Source: Ephydatia muelleri
Lineage: Eukaryota > Porifera > Demospongiae > Spongillida > Spongillidae
NCBI GenBank assembly: GCA_013339895.1
Contig: JABACO010000016.1
Span: 3,863,767 to 3,927,766 of the forward strand
Reading direction: 5' to 3'
DNA length: 64,000 nt
Below, in pieces: positions 13,201-28,200 of the stretch; position 1 is the stretch's first letter; each line of letters starts with the position of its first letter. Position numbers and translations under genes: made by a program. The notes below the pieces were generated by a model. That model was not told the DNA's origin and made no database searches. It worked only from the letters and a program-made list of their open reading frames with translations.

Positions 13201-16200
13201 GACGCACCATTCAGGCTGATACAAAGTCCCCAAACCTTGGCAGACTCTTGTTGCAAAAGATTGCAAATGTACACTTGGGAATCACCCTAAGTGTTCTGGC
13301 ATTCCCATGCTCACCAATAGATCCAGTTGGTGTTGAAAATTCTAAGTGGAAGTATCTGCATGCTATGGTAAGCATGGCACATTGCTTATTATACACTGTG
13401 CTCTTTATCATAATATAGCTAGGGCAACTGTCAAATCATGTGGCTGCATACAGCAACTATCTCGGTGTCACTGTTGGGAAACAGTTGAAAGACCTGTATA
13501 CAAGCAGTGGTCTTTTAACACCTGCTATCACCCCATTTTTGCAATCTTTGAATGGAAGGATTAATATTCTGACCTCACAGCTGCAGTCAATTGATAAGAA
13601 ACAACGCCCAGATCCCTCAAAGGTTATTTACTCTTTGCACATGATGCAGTCGACAAAATTAAATGTAACTGTGCTTTCCAGTATCCTCAGCTTTTGAAAA
13701 TGTGCTCAGATTTGATGATAAGTACATGTTCTCCGCACAAAATTGAAGGATTGCTAGAGGCCATTAAATCAAATGAAGCTGGCAGCCAAGAGAAAGTCAG
13801 GTCGTGGAGTACTGCAACTATGGCTGCCCTAAGCAGGCTTATGAGTGACTACAATGACTATCCTGACATGGTCCAACCCTTAGTAATGGCTTTGCTGCAA
13901 GTAAGTAGTAGGCTGATCAGTGATATGGTGTTACTTAGCACAAAAAATGTAATAAGAATAATTATCCACTGTTTATTAGGTAGTGGATGGATTAAATATG
14001 ACAGCTAAAATTGTCAACTGGCAAAGCAATCAGAAGGTAGGGCAAGTCAACAACTAAGTATGTTATTTCATTGGCTAGTGTTTGTTTTGAAAAATGATGG
14101 TACACGTCAAACATCTGGGAAGCAGCTATTGCAGATAGTCTGTTCATGTTCATTCATGATCAATAGTCCTTTTGTACATTTGAGGGTATGTAGGAGCTCA
14201 CATAACATATTTCTAGAGTGTGTAAACAGACCCGCATATGCACCCTTTAGTGTGTATGATATGGATCCAGACGCATCTATGCATGACGAAGCAGAAATGA
14301 TCATAACTTCAGTTCTAGTTTATTTGAAAGTAATTATGTCATTTATGTGAAAATAACGTCAATCCACCTGAATAGCCTGACATAGACCTGTTGGAGATAA
14401 CGGATTGGTACCAAATGTTCTTACTATAACATAATGTCTACAAGTGAATCTATAACAGGCTGATTTTCATAATGTGTACATGGTTTAAAATGTCGTCTTT
14501 ATAGCAGCAAGAAAAACATATTGAAGAAAATGTAAGACAGTAGCAGTCAGAATAAACACATCTTAGCACTACAGTGCAACACTGGTATGGCTTCCCTTTA
14601 TAGGATCATTTGGCTCTGTATCGTTTGGGGGATAACTCTTTAGTACATCGGAAGAGTTAACTCTTTCGTGGGCAGCAACGCATCATAACTCCGCAGTTGC
14701 TATAAAGAATCTAACCATTATAATGTTTTTGGAGTCAGCAACGTATTGTTCAGAGGAAAGTCACTACAATAATTGCCTCGAAATGATGCTAATACAGTTC
14801 TTCATGATCACAGCTTCGGTTAACTGAAGCCGTGATCATAAAGTTTAAATTAGTATAAATTAAATTAGTGCGTTGGCAATTGCTGTTTCGGGAAAACGTT
14901 CCTTGTAAACAACTTCTGCGAATTTGACAAGCAAATAATATTTCCTCTGAATAATATGTTATGGACTCCAAAAGCGTTAATGGTTAGAAAAAGTGGCTTC
15001 ATTATAGCAGCTGCGGCACAATATTGCGCTGTTGCCCATGAAAGAGTTAAATAGTCAGTTTTTTCACCTATTTGGAGCTTACATATCATGTACCAGTATC
15101 AGACACAATGTGCATGGCGCGCATTTACATACAGTACACAAGCAAAAGCGGGTGTATAATTGAGATGGGCATGTATATTAATACCGCGTCCGCGAGTAAA
15201 GTGGGTTAGAATTGAGGGGAAACTAAAAACCTAAAAGATCCGCTAACAATAGAATCACAGGTACTAGTTGTAAAATAAGTAGAGTAACCTTTTACACTAT
15301 GTTCACATTATAATTTATAAGAGCTACAACTATCACCGTTTTAATGTACACAGTTGAAATGAACTAGTGCGGTACTGCACTTATCATTTTATCACTTTGT
15401 ACCCATCCCTTTCTTGACTATAAATTCAAAAGCATGCATGAGCCATCTATATCAATGCAGCTCTTGGTTTCCTTGAAAATATAAATTACATGTACATGCA
15501 GACTCGCAATGCAGCATGAAAAGCAGCAAATTTAAACCACGCGGTAATGTATAGAGTTTTATAGACACGATAGAACACATACATGCAGTAAAAGAAATAT
15601 ATTGCATATGATTGAAAAGGCATTCGAACATTAAAAGGTTCAACTTGGCATATACAATGTGATTATTGCCGTTTTTGTATGATGATGAAAGATGTTTTCA
15701 TCAGCATGGACCACTTTTACATTGCCGCATTTGTTGCATCGAGCAACCTGAATGATCTCTCACAAAATGCACCCAATGTTGTCTCAAGAGTTGTACTTTC
15801 AAATTCCTGTATTTGAAAAGATAAATACTCATCAGCGGACCTTTTATTTTTTTTGCTTCCCCAAAAAACGGCCTAAATTTACCCACTTTACTCGCAGACG
15901 CGGTGCTAACAATTTCTTGCTCAAGATGTGCGCTCCCATTGGCTGCATGTCTTCACCTTCAGCGTCTAGTGTTTCATTAAATGCGATTTTTTTAAAGCTG
16001 GTGTATATTACCAATTTCTTGCTCAAGATGTGCATGCCCATTGGCTGCATGTCTTCACCTTCAGTGTCTTGCATTCCATTAAATACAATTTTTTTAAAGC
16101 TGCGACTAATATTTTTTGCCTGCCTAAAAGATACAAATGCTTCAATGATTTGCAGGCAGAAATAAACTAACCTGAAAAATGCGTATCGTTTCATGAAGCG

Positions 16201-19200
16201 CTATTGGGAAACAAAACCATGGTATTGGTAAAACACTTTTCTTGTTGATTTTCGAAAGTAAAAACCAAAATCAAAGCGCTTGTAGGAGAACAGATGTGCA
16301 TTGATGCAATACAACAGCATGCCAAGTCCAGAGGCACTTCTGTTCACGTGGCTCAAAGATATAGAAAAGTGTCCTAATGTGTCAGAGATCAGTTGGCTGG
16401 ACAAATAGAGGTGCTCTTTCTTACAACCATTGTAGTATGAAGAACTAAACGTTATTGTAACCGCTACTCATCAAAGCAAATGTAATGTATTGAATATTGG
16501 AATTTCACAACAAATAAGAAATGTTTATTTTCTTTTGTCTAATGTTTGATGTCATCGTGGTCATTCCTAGAGCAAGATTGTTGATATTGCAGCAGATCTT
16601 CTGGATTTAACGAGTAAATGTCATCTACAATGGGTGGAATCAGCTGTAGCAGTACTTACTGATACATGGAGGCAAGGTAGGAAATGCTGCTGGATTTGAG
16701 TAAATGTCATCTACAATGGGTGGAATCAGTTGTAGCAGTAGTGATACATGGAGGCAAGGTAGGAAATACTGCTATGAAAGCAAAAGGCCTCCTGTTCATT
16801 GTTGACATAACATAGCTAGATGACGCTGGGGTGGACGAGCTTATTATCCTGGCCAACAGCCTTCAGCTGCAATGATCAATTAATGAATATTAGTTTTATA
16901 ATAACAGGTTCAAATTAAATGTATATCCCAGGTGATAATATCAATCATTTACTTAATAATCCCACTAACGGTGGGAATCCAGCAGTAGATATCATTGCTA
17001 TTACAGGATTATATAAACCACCAATTTTAGAAGTTGACTTCATTGATACATATGTGTGCATAATTCCAACAAGCAAATTAATTGTATTTTTTTGTTTGTA
17101 ATCTAGGAGCGCCTACAGATGAGTGGAGCATTACAGCAAAACAGTATGTTGGTTATGCATATTATTTTACTCGTATCACTGTGACAGTTCACTGGGTGTT
17201 ACATAATTAGTTAAGTAAAAGATTTTCAATAGGCAAATAATAATGGTGAAAACAAATGAAGTTACAAGATCAAGTAACTAAAAACTGCAGTTTATAAGCT
17301 TGGTTTAGTAATAAAATATGGATATGGGATCGTTTCCACGAAAAGGGACCTAACGCATGTTTTTTCAAGATTTCAAATTCGTTGATATTTTAGAAGTCTG
17401 AAATGTCCTCTAAACATTGCTTCTTACGCACTGAGAATCGGAGTATCTGGCATGGAGTTGTAAAGCTCTGAATTTTTAATTAGCCGTAGATTTCAACGCA
17501 AGTGTTACATTTCTATTGTGGCACATACTGGAAATTTTATAATGTATGTGTTAGATCCCTTTTCGCAGAAATGATCCCATACCGTTAACTGGGGCTATTT
17601 GGGATATTTTTTCCTGTTTTGCAGTGTAATAATTTTATGTGCAATTTTGGACAATATTTTTACTGCAGTCTTAAAAAAGTTAGGTTACCCTATTACAATT
17701 TGAAGATAACTGATTTTTTTCATTCACTGTCGCAGGTATGCTGGGTCATTCCAGGTTCTATCAACTAGGTTTTGGCAGCATGGTTGCCAATTTGGTTGAT
17801 TTTCATTTTATGAGTTCATCCAGTAGTGAAGGTAATATAACTATTGTTCTTATAAGTTATTGTCTTCTGAAGTTTTGACCGTTTGTGACACTTTTCGAAC
17901 TTTGTACATAAATATGTCTAGTCCTGTTTGTCATACACTAACCAAATTTATATACAGAATAGCGCTCTCAATAAGGACTATCTGTGTGTAATAACGAAAT
18001 TTTTATGAAAGTGAATGTTACGTTATTATGAGCAATTTAGCACTGAAAGTTAATTTTCTCAAAAGTTCATTTTTAAAAATTTCGTTTTTTTTTTGCTAGC
18101 AATTAGTGCACATTATTAGCTGACTTCCCCAAAAAAATTTACAGTAGGGCAACTTTTAGTTTTTTTGTAATGCCTTGTTGTATCAGGAACTGCAAGTGAA
18201 TCTCTGAGCCATGTAGTAATTCAACTATTGGTGCTAAGTGAGCGCTTGCATAGCCAAGCAATATTCATTGCTCTAAAGTAAGCGTACAATAATAACACAG
18301 GTTTTACAATCCAAATTATTACTGAGTCGTTGTGCTATAATTTTTGCTGCTTCAGCCACCTCTCTCTTAGTCAAAGTGTATGTTCTTTCAGAGGGTTTAC
18401 CTGGGGGCAATGTCTGAACTATCAACTTCTAGCATATCAGGGGGTTCAGGAAATGAAAATTATGATGATGGTAAACGAGGATGAAGGACAAACAAGACTA
18501 GACATATTTATGTGCAAAGGTCGAAAAGTGTCACAAAAGGTCAAAACTTCAGAAGTTAATAATTTAACTTATAAATTATATTACCTTCACTACTGGATGA
18601 ACTCATAAAATGAAAATCAACCAAATTGGCAACCATGCTGCCAAAACCTAGTTGATGTAACCTGGAATGACCCTGCTTTTATAAAAAGGTGCTGATTTGA
18701 ATTGCACGAAATCGGGGCTATTTGGGAGAGTAATAAACATTGCTTAGTAAAAAGAGTTTATTTCATTAAAATGAATAAGTTAGTTTATTTTGTATATACC
18801 TATATCATGTTGACTTCATTGTATTTGAGAATGCAAATTACATCAACAGCAGTAAGATGGTAATATTCATACAGTAGATGTACCTGCCAACTAATCCAAA
18901 TTGTAATGGCCTAAGTCTTTATCAAATTTCCAACGGCTTCTGTTCCTGTTTTGCACAGAGTTGGCTTTTGTAACACCCTTATTATCATATCATCAGATAT
19001 GGCATCTTCATCTGAAGGTTCCAACTCCTTAAAATTGTTGCTGTCTCTGGCTCATTCGTTTCAGAAACTTGACATGAAAGTCAAAATCCTCTATGCTATA
19101 TTAAATCAATGCTCATTACACTTACATGCGGAAAACCAGGTGCGAAAGCTGACATTATGACAAAAATAGCAAAACATGCTAAGTGATAACTGCGCATATA

Positions 19201-22200
19201 AACAATAATACAGCAAGTGATGCGCAATCACAACTGTGGTCTGCATGTCATGGGTGTCAGCCACCCTGAATGACCTCTCCAAGGGTACAGATGTTGATGA
19301 GCTTGGGGACACAGCAGTGTCAAAGGCTGGCTTGCACAGACACTACCTGACGGCACTGCTTGAAGAAGCACCTATCTGCGTTGAACTTTTGACACACCTC
19401 CCCACTCCATACGCTGGGTAACTGGGAAGGAGATGGCTGATTCGGGAGTGAACCCAGTGGTGCCAAAGACATGGTCGGTACCAACGACACTGGCAGCTGC
19501 ACTATTGGCATTTCTGTACATGCCTCTACAATGTGGTTCTTGCCCAAGCAGTATTTTCATCTGGTAGACTACTTTACCCACCATACAAACACCTCATTAT
19601 AGATTGACTAGTCTTTAACTGACAATCAAGGCTGTGCCTGGTTGTGGCTTGGCACTGATAAATTCGGTCATAGGTGACCGTACGTGGCAGTCGTAAATTA
19701 GGGAATTCTGGCATACGTACACAAGCAGCTATGGGGCTACCAACAGGAAGATTTTACCCGCTCCTGGTTAGAGCAGTACAAGTGGCTTGCATACAGTCTT
19801 TCTCAACACTGAAAGATGGAAGACATGTGTACAATTTCATTGATGACCTCTTTAATTGTAATGGCTGTAGTAGTAAGGACAATTTCCACTACTCAGTTCA
19901 ACACAATAAGTTTACTTGTGTAGCAACTGACACAATGTATTTGAAGCCACATGTCATTTTAAAAGTATGAAGTTACAGTAATTGCCTTTGCAAGTCACTG
20001 TCTACAGTGATATCTGGCACTGAGTATAATTTGGAATGTGTAAAGAGGGCCATACCTTGAATAAAAAGAATGAAAGTTTATTTAAGTATCACTGTGTATG
20101 ATACACTGGGATACCACAGTGGGATCTGAGTTACATAGGTACAGTGGCAAGTATTTACGGTGCTTAATACATGTAGCTCTCTCCCCTCATTCCTCCTTTC
20201 CAGTCCTACCAGTAGATAATAGTATATCGTCCTTTCGTACTTACATACTGCAGTCTATAGCATCATTTTGTTTTCACGATGTGATGTCCTCATCCCTGTA
20301 GGAGCAGTGAGTGAACACGTGTTCCAACGTGGTGTTCAAACACCAAACGTGCTTCACTTAACTTTCCCATTGGGAACAAGAAGCCTCTTCGCTTTGTTGA
20401 ACCGACTAACAAAGATATCCTTTTTATCTTGAGAAGAAAAGGATAAAGCGTAAAACATGCAGTAGCTGAGGGTTGGAATACAGAGATCCCATATTACCAA
20501 GTGATACTAGTAAACCAACGCGTGATAGGATGTTTAACCCTGCATGCATAAATGAGCCATGATTCAGAATGAAAGTCTATCAATATCTCAGTGTGCCTGC
20601 TTGGCATCCATATTGTATTAAAACAGTTGTTTGGCCTGTTTGAAATTTTGCATCACAAGTTCCTTCACCTCGGAGTTTAAGGCATGCTCTGTGACTTGTG
20701 ATGCTTTGTCCACAATGTTTTCTACATTATTGCTTAATGTGTGACTAGCACATCTCAACGTGCATGCATTCTGGATGGCATTTAGGGCCAAATAGAATGA
20801 TGTGGCCCTTGCAAATATGTAGTGCACCTTTGGCAATTGGAGTCCCATCAGGCCCAGGATACCACATTTGCTGCTCAACCCTCTTCATCATTCTGGTAGC
20901 TACATCCAATGTTTCAAACCAGCTCATCTGAGTTACAATTGGTTGTTTGCCACCATCTGTCCGATTCATTTTAGAAGCGGAGAGGGTCCCTTTCCTTACT
21001 GCGACATGGCTGGTTGCATTATCATACTTCATGGCATCCTGGATACAATGATTCAAATTCATCAACTACTACACCCAAGTTCCTCATAACATTCTCGTGG
21101 CTCCACATGCATCAGTTTTGGGTTCAATCGTTTCCAGCCCAAGCCAGCCATGACATGGAACAGAAACCGCACTTACCATAATTGTTGCTCCATCTCCCTT
21201 AGCTTTCATGTGATAAGCATCATTACTTATCCGTGCAAACCTATTTCCTTCTTTCGCATGAAGAATTGACTCATCATGATTACCATGAAGTAGAAGTTTT
21301 TCACCACTCTGGTCTTCGAGTATCTTCATTGTAAACAGGGAGTTGAGGCTTTAAAGCCAGCATTTGCTTCACCCATTCATTGCAGTACGCAACTATATTA
21401 GGATGTTCATGCTTATTTGACAAATTGCGAGTTAAATCCTCATTTATGCATCCATCGAAGCACATACTTCTTGCACTGCTGTTAGTAATGGATATAATTT
21501 ACTTCAGAGATCTTGTCCAAGAACAGTTCTGCAGTATTTGTACCTCTCTGTCAGACGCTTTGCTTCTTCCTCATGGTTAGTGGATGTTCAAAAAGTGTAT
21601 TCTTTGATTTCTGAGGATACAAAGTGATACAACTGGAAAGGTGTCAGAGTTTGGTTTTTTACAGGGCGTTGAAGGGGGCCTTGGCTGCAGTCCTTTTTAC
21701 AGTTCGCCCTATCCCTTTGCACCAGAATTACCATGTGCAGTCACCAAAAAAAATTGCCATTCCACTAGAACACTTAAGTGTTCCTCATAGTGAGTGGCAC
21801 AGGTCTCTAAAATTCTTGTATTGGCTTGCACAACCATCTGATTTGTAGGTTATCTTCTTAGGCTTCATTCCAAATGGTCTATCAAGAATTAACAAACTTC
21901 CTCTGGAATTAATGTTACAACTAAGTCATCTTTGTTTTCAGAAATGATGATGAAAGATAGGCTAGTCAGGTTGCCACTTCCTTCTTTATAATAACAAAAA
22001 AATGGATGAACAGTAGCATGCAAATTGTTCCAGTGAAAGCTTTGGACTTCATCCTGAACTACAAAGCTATAGTTCTCTGAGACGTCTCCTATTACTAGGA
22101 ATTCACCAGGTGAGAGATGTTTCTTTTTTTTTTTCACTCACAAATCTAGCTTGGTTTTTGGTAATGAAGTCATGCAAGTGCAGCTTCAATGAACTGATTG

Positions 22201-25200
22201 AGGAATGGTTCAACTGATCTCTAGCATAGCCAGATCTGTATTTCCCCACTGGTTGTACTGAGCAGTGCTAATAGCTTTTTCCTCCATGATAGTATCCAGC
22301 TCTTCTCTCAGTGCCTCTGTTCCACGACATTCCGTACACACACCATTGGCACAGTCAGCAGTTGGAGGTTCACACTGGATGAATGCTAAGCAATTAGTGT
22401 AGTGTTTAAACTCCACTGTGAGAGTTCCTCTAATCTACCGCCTGCCATCGTGAGCTTAATGTTCATGTGTTTTACACAAACGCACACACACGCACTGAGT
22501 GGTTCCTGTTTTACCAGCCAACACACACTCTTTTATCCTCAATTGTGCAAATTTGGAAAAGCCCATCTTGACATCTGGATACAGAACCTTGGGAGTGTGG
22601 GATAATTAAAAATGCCAATATACGATCCTGCCCATGTAAATGCTTGCGCCTGTCGCATATCCCCCTAACACATATCTCTTAAGGCACAATTTCCAATCAC
22701 ACCCAGGGTCTGGAAAATCTAGAGTAGAGCTAGGATTGTTCAGCACTGGCCCTTGTGGGTCCCTCCGTGGAGGGTACCGGCATGTTTGGCAGGCGGCCAC
22801 TGCATGCCACATAGAGGCGTTGGGTTGCCTTCTGAACATGCGTTACATATGTGCATCCATAAAATGTCAGGGCAGAACTCAGATGTGTGGGCATCGCTAA
22901 GACAGTGCTTGCACCTGGTGGTAGCTTTGGTATGCCCAGCGAAGGCTTTCATTGTACAGGGCCTGATTATCTGTCACCTAGTCTAGACTGTGGTTGACTG
23001 CGGCCTGCTGGTTAAGTAACCAGTTGTGACTACCCAGACCTAGCCATCGAAAGTGTGCGATGCATGAATCACTTGTCGCATATATGCGAAGAAGTTAGGG
23101 CCTTTTCAGGGTGTTTATCGGTCAGCTGCCATTAGGCAAAAGCACTCTGTCCAGATTGTTATATCAGTGACCAAGGCATGGCAGTAGAGCTTTCAAAAGC
23201 ACCCCTGATCACGTTCAGAAGAGGCCCCCTTACATGACCACGCCTCCAGGAGGAGCTCATTCATTTTCAATGAACTCCAGCGACTCAATCTTAGCCAGCA
23301 GTTTTGGCGGGAGTCCGGAGGTTCAATTAAAGAGGGGTTAGTGTCATTGGCATGAAGGGGCTGCCAATACAGTGGTGCTTGGGCCCATCGACAGTGGCAG
23401 TTCGAATATTGGCAGCTGAGGGAAGGTACTTACAGTGAGATCGTGGTACTTTAGCATAAATTTTTATTTTGCTCTTGCATTAAGTAGTGAATAATATCAC
23501 AAATTGTGATTGGGTTATGTTGGTAAACTAGATCACAAATATTAAAAGTATGAGGTTGTCACGTGACTTAGTAATTATTCACCATTGTAATTTGTGTAAC
23601 CTGTTCAATAAGCGAGTTTTTAGTGATTTCTCAACCGTTATACAAACGTATTGTATGGAAAAAGCACTATGTATTATACTATAACAACGTCTCCATTGGT
23701 CGCCATAGTCAAAAATTTTGCACGTAAACTGTTGGACTTTTGTCACAAATCAGTGCTATTGTGGGTAAAGTTTTTAGATACACCTGTATCAACACGATGT
23801 GACAAGATCAAGGCATGCAAACAAAGTGACAGGTCTTCATCCTTGGATCGGACATGCAGTAGTCCATCTGCATGCTATACTTGGAAACATCATGTTTTGG
23901 GCCTTGTTATGAGATGTGTTGTCTACTAGCTCCATTTAATACAACCACAAAGCAAGCGTCCTAGTGTCAATGTTAAAAAGGTTCGACGTGTAGTCAGATA
24001 GTGACTCAAGCCCTATTGGAGCATTTTCAGCTAGTTCAGATGCAGTTCTGCTATTTCGTTTGAAGGATCTCACTTCAACAGCAACCGATTTAAACTAGCA
24101 GCTTTCGGTGTTCCCCTTGGATATCATTTCCATTTCAAACCTTCCCAAGCTTGTGACGTTGCAACGCTAACTCTTTGTTAAGTCACTTGGCATGGGAATT
24201 GAATTTGGCTCTGAAAAGAACAACCTCAACTCAGCCATTTATCGAACAAACTGATTAATAACTTGAATTATTGTAATTATTTAAACATTATTCATTCACA
24301 AATGGACAACAGTCAAAGCCCAAAGTTGGGATGAATGTTTTAGGGAACAAGTAAACTACTATACATGTTGGTTGGGTGTATCTTGTGCAGACACCTCTTT
24401 TCTATCTAACACCGATATCCAATAAGGGATTGGGATTCTTGGATCAATGAGAGGTTGAAACAAGGTGGTGAACATGCAACCTGATATCTGCTAGTACCAT
24501 CCAACACATTCAAAATTACATCAATGAAGTTCTCCTTTATGATCCAGATGCCAACTGAAGTGCTGGATATGCATGAGGCTCTAAGATATCATGCTCGGGA
24601 TGTATTAAGGATGACGTTCTTCGTTGGGCTCATAAATTGGGCTTTAAATGTACTGGTTCTCTCAATGCGGCATTTTGTGACAGACGTGACAACTCAGATG
24701 TACTGTAAAGAATGGGTGACAAAGATGATGGAATGTAACTGAAGCCTAGGCTGTACTAAATGAAACAACTGGGAAGCTAGAGTGGCTTAACTTTCCACTG
24801 GAGGCCATTCCGTTTCTCCACCGAAACCACCATGAGATCATGATGTTTGCTGGTGAAGGAAGCAGTTTTGCCTGGGTCTCAATAGATGGCTATGATGCAG
24901 GCCACACAGGTAATACACAACAATTAAAAAAAAACAATCAAACGCACACACAGATATAGAGCAAAACTAGTTTATCAAAGCTCATGCCAGATGAGACCTT
25001 AACTTGAATGGGAAGGTGACTTGTCGAGTAATCGATTAGTCACAACCTTCGTCTATGCTGGCTGTCAGATTTCCTTGAGAGAATGTCAAGTATTAAGCCA
25101 ACCATTCCTGTGGAGAAGGGAGTATCAGATAGATTGATCGCTCAGCATGTCCAGGCTTGGTTTGCTTATAGACTGCCGCTGAATAGCATCATCATTTAGC

Positions 25201-28200
25201 TCTTCTTATCTTCTCCTTAACATACCTTTGACCTCGAGTTGCATTTTTTACCTAAATCGAGTTGCATAGTCCCCACAAACCGGAGTACTTGTTGACCCTA
25301 GATGGCAGCGCATCGTCACTATCTTCGGTACTGGTATCCACTGGTGGTGGGTCACTTCTTTCAACTGTAGAAGGGACAGGTGGAGTTCTAGAGCCAGCTT
25401 GTTCTTCTTCAGTTGTGTGAGAAGCATCTGGAATAACTTTACGAGTTACATTCAGACAATTACGGCACATACAATCTTCGCTTTGTAATCCACGAGATCG
25501 TGGGATGCTATCATTGCCTCAGCACTGCATGCAAACGGGCATATATGCGACGCCAATGAGAATAGAAAGGATCACAACATCTAGACGACATGATGCTGTT
25601 ATGAGCTAACAAATGTGCTCCTAGGCAATGCACAAGTATTTATAATCAGAACAATAAACATTTATGTTTTGAACTTCAACGAGCGTAACAATGGTGAGGT
25701 ACTTGTGCTAGCAAATATTTATTTGAACGAGCACTGCACACTAACAATGGTTCATGAGCCACTTGTGTGAGCTAATGCATGTAAATAAGTTGTTGACATT
25801 GTTGTACTGTTCTATATACATATTCATCTTGCTGTGGCCAAAGTTTTGATATTTGAGATTAGGAGCGTTAGTAACCCACTTAGCAAAACCTACCTAATAG
25901 CCACTACAGAATGGCTACTATACACAGAGGTTATCAATAACTAAAAGAATTATTTTATGAAAGTATTAATCAATTAATTTGTCACATCTGACCTGGCATC
26001 AGCGTATAATATTTATGATCAATTACATTAATTGGTATCTTTTTGGGGGGGGGGGGGGGGGGGGGGGGCATACAATATCTGCTATGTGTTGCGTAGGATA
26101 TTGGATGCTTGTACAGAGATACACTTTTTCAAGCTTGTCATTTATGTAATCTATCCAAATTTAGGATAATAATCATTGCAGTGGAAGTATCATGGTACCA
26201 TATCTCAAGTTATAAAGAGATTCCTTCATCCTGGAAGACTGCTGCCACCTCTTTGCTGGAAGCTGTTTGGGGGTATTGGCAATGCATTGATAAACATGAC
26301 AGAGCACAAGAGAAGGAAAAGGAAGAACTTTATGTGTACAAAACACAACACACTTCAGTGAAGGAAGAGGAAGAAGACACTTTGGAACAATTGTTTCCTA
26401 ACTACAGTCATTGCATAGAACCAAGCATTGAAAGCAACGAATCTGAACTTGAGGAATCCCAAGTACCCCACGACTCTTATGACATGGAGAAACAAAAGGA
26501 TAGGCAGTTGGCATTGATGCACTTCACCTCTACTGAAATGATGAATATCTGTGGATTGTACATACGACTTTATTGTTATGACTGTCCTAAAACAATTTTA
26601 CCTATTGCTCAAGCAATTAGTGTGCCATTTTCAACTATATATGATCTGACTGCAAGTCTGATGAGAAAAGGGAGTCCTGTACCAGGTATGTAGATGTAAC
26701 CATACTCATGCCAGCATAATAATACACTATAGCAGTCCTAATGTTATTTGTTACGAGTTATTTGATTGTATTGTTATACATCATTGTTTACTGATCACAT
26801 CTTTACTATAAAGTATGCCTATTTATTGATGGTAGTAGTTTATTCAGCATTATGTAATTGCTTGACTTTTAGGATCTCTGTTGGATGACAAATTTGCTGC
26901 TGGGCATATAAGAATGTGTGCTCATGCACTTAAGAGCCTGCAGGACTCTTCTGATAGCAAGAGGTGTGTATGAAGGATTTTGAAATTGTTTTTGAAATTT
27001 TGTTTGCTCTCACCAGCATCTTCAACATTTACAAGGATCCTTCACCAGTTGAATCTCAGAAAGCTCTGGTTGTAGTGGAAAGAATGAGATCACAAATAGA
27101 TGAACTATTATCTCAGTGGCCAGAGCATCCAGTTTTAATGCAGGTAATAATACACAGAGGGTATAGCACGGAAGATATCCTGGGTTCTTGTATTTTATTT
27201 ACACCGTGTTGAAATTCAAAGATATCACTCGGGTGTGGCAAAGTGCTGCAATTTGATATCCTTGATCCCTTGATGAAAATCCTGGCTGGTCTGGAGTATA
27301 TTTTGCTCAAAGCTCAGGTATGTGACCATTTTTGTGTGTTAATGCAGCATGTGGTATTTAAGTACGTGACATTGTAGTGTATAGTAAATATGTATGTCAA
27401 GAGTACAAAGCTTGCATTGCAGGGTTTCACTGGATTTTTTTAATTACTATCTCATGATATTTGCAAATGTGCATTAGAAAATAACCAATTTTACACAGAC
27501 CAATTGTACACATGCACATACATAACGCAGAGTAATGTCGTGTGTGTTTCATTATAGGAGTGGGAGACAAATGCCAGCATGGCTGTATCTTTGAGAGATT
27601 CAATAGAAGGACTGACATCTCTGATATTGGAATGGAGGAAAATGGAACTGAAGTGAGTGTTTGGTGCAATACATGTTTAGTAAAATCTATTCCTATTCCC
27701 CCAAATGTTACTGAACTATTATAGATAGAACATAGCAGTTCCTATTTGATGTGGCTTTGTAGACGTGATTCAAATAAAATTTGGGCATTGCCCCAAATGT
27801 TACTGAACTACAACAACAAGACTTCTCAGTTGCACAGTTCCCTGTCATGCACATGTCTGAAAATGTGTTACTTTGGTTGGCCTGTTATAGCTGTTTTACA
27901 GTGGGGATTGTATAAGATCATGTATGTATGCAAATGTGAATGGAAGAACGATATGGCAACTGGGTACTTATATTCCTAAGCTGAATGAAACCCCTGAAAA
28001 CACATCAGATTGGCTGATCAGCAACAAATGGGGGCAAATTCAAAAACCCTTTTGTAGTGTTTCCAACCGATGTCTGAAGGTTGCCAGTGATAAACTGTGA
28101 ACCTATAGGATAATCAAGGTAAGAGTGTATCTCTCTACCAATGATCTCAGCTGGTTACAATGTAGCCTGCATACCAGATGCTTCTAATGCACATGCACTT

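Larger units (their letters stand above)
14037..16570. other. 2.5 kb intron with a TTAA MITE and a 102-bp tandem duplication
   Basis: Apart from these two listed features and ordinary AT-rich sequence I see no gene. Confidence 0.55.
19140..26181. other. 7.0 kb intron filled with antisense transposon relics
   Basis: It holds gag-like pieces (19320-19590, 22606-22952), a DDE transposase relic (20560-21329), an unclassified transposon relic (21640-22416, possible N-terminal part 25252-25600) and a 24-G run (26045-26068). Stretches 19600-20550 and 22960-25250 show nothing I can name. At least one midasin exon is expected here, since exon 31 leaves phase 0 and exon 32 needs phase 1. Confidence 0.6.

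Noticed and set aside
15844-16194. Minus-strand frame of 116 codons with a repeated peptide
   Set aside because: The repeat is explained by the 102-bp tandem duplication; no gene support.
17590-18736. GGGGCTATTTGGGA repeated at 17586 and 18713 as possible element ends
   Set aside because: The two are in direct orientation, not inverted, and the large inverted match between them is better explained as a copy of exon 28.
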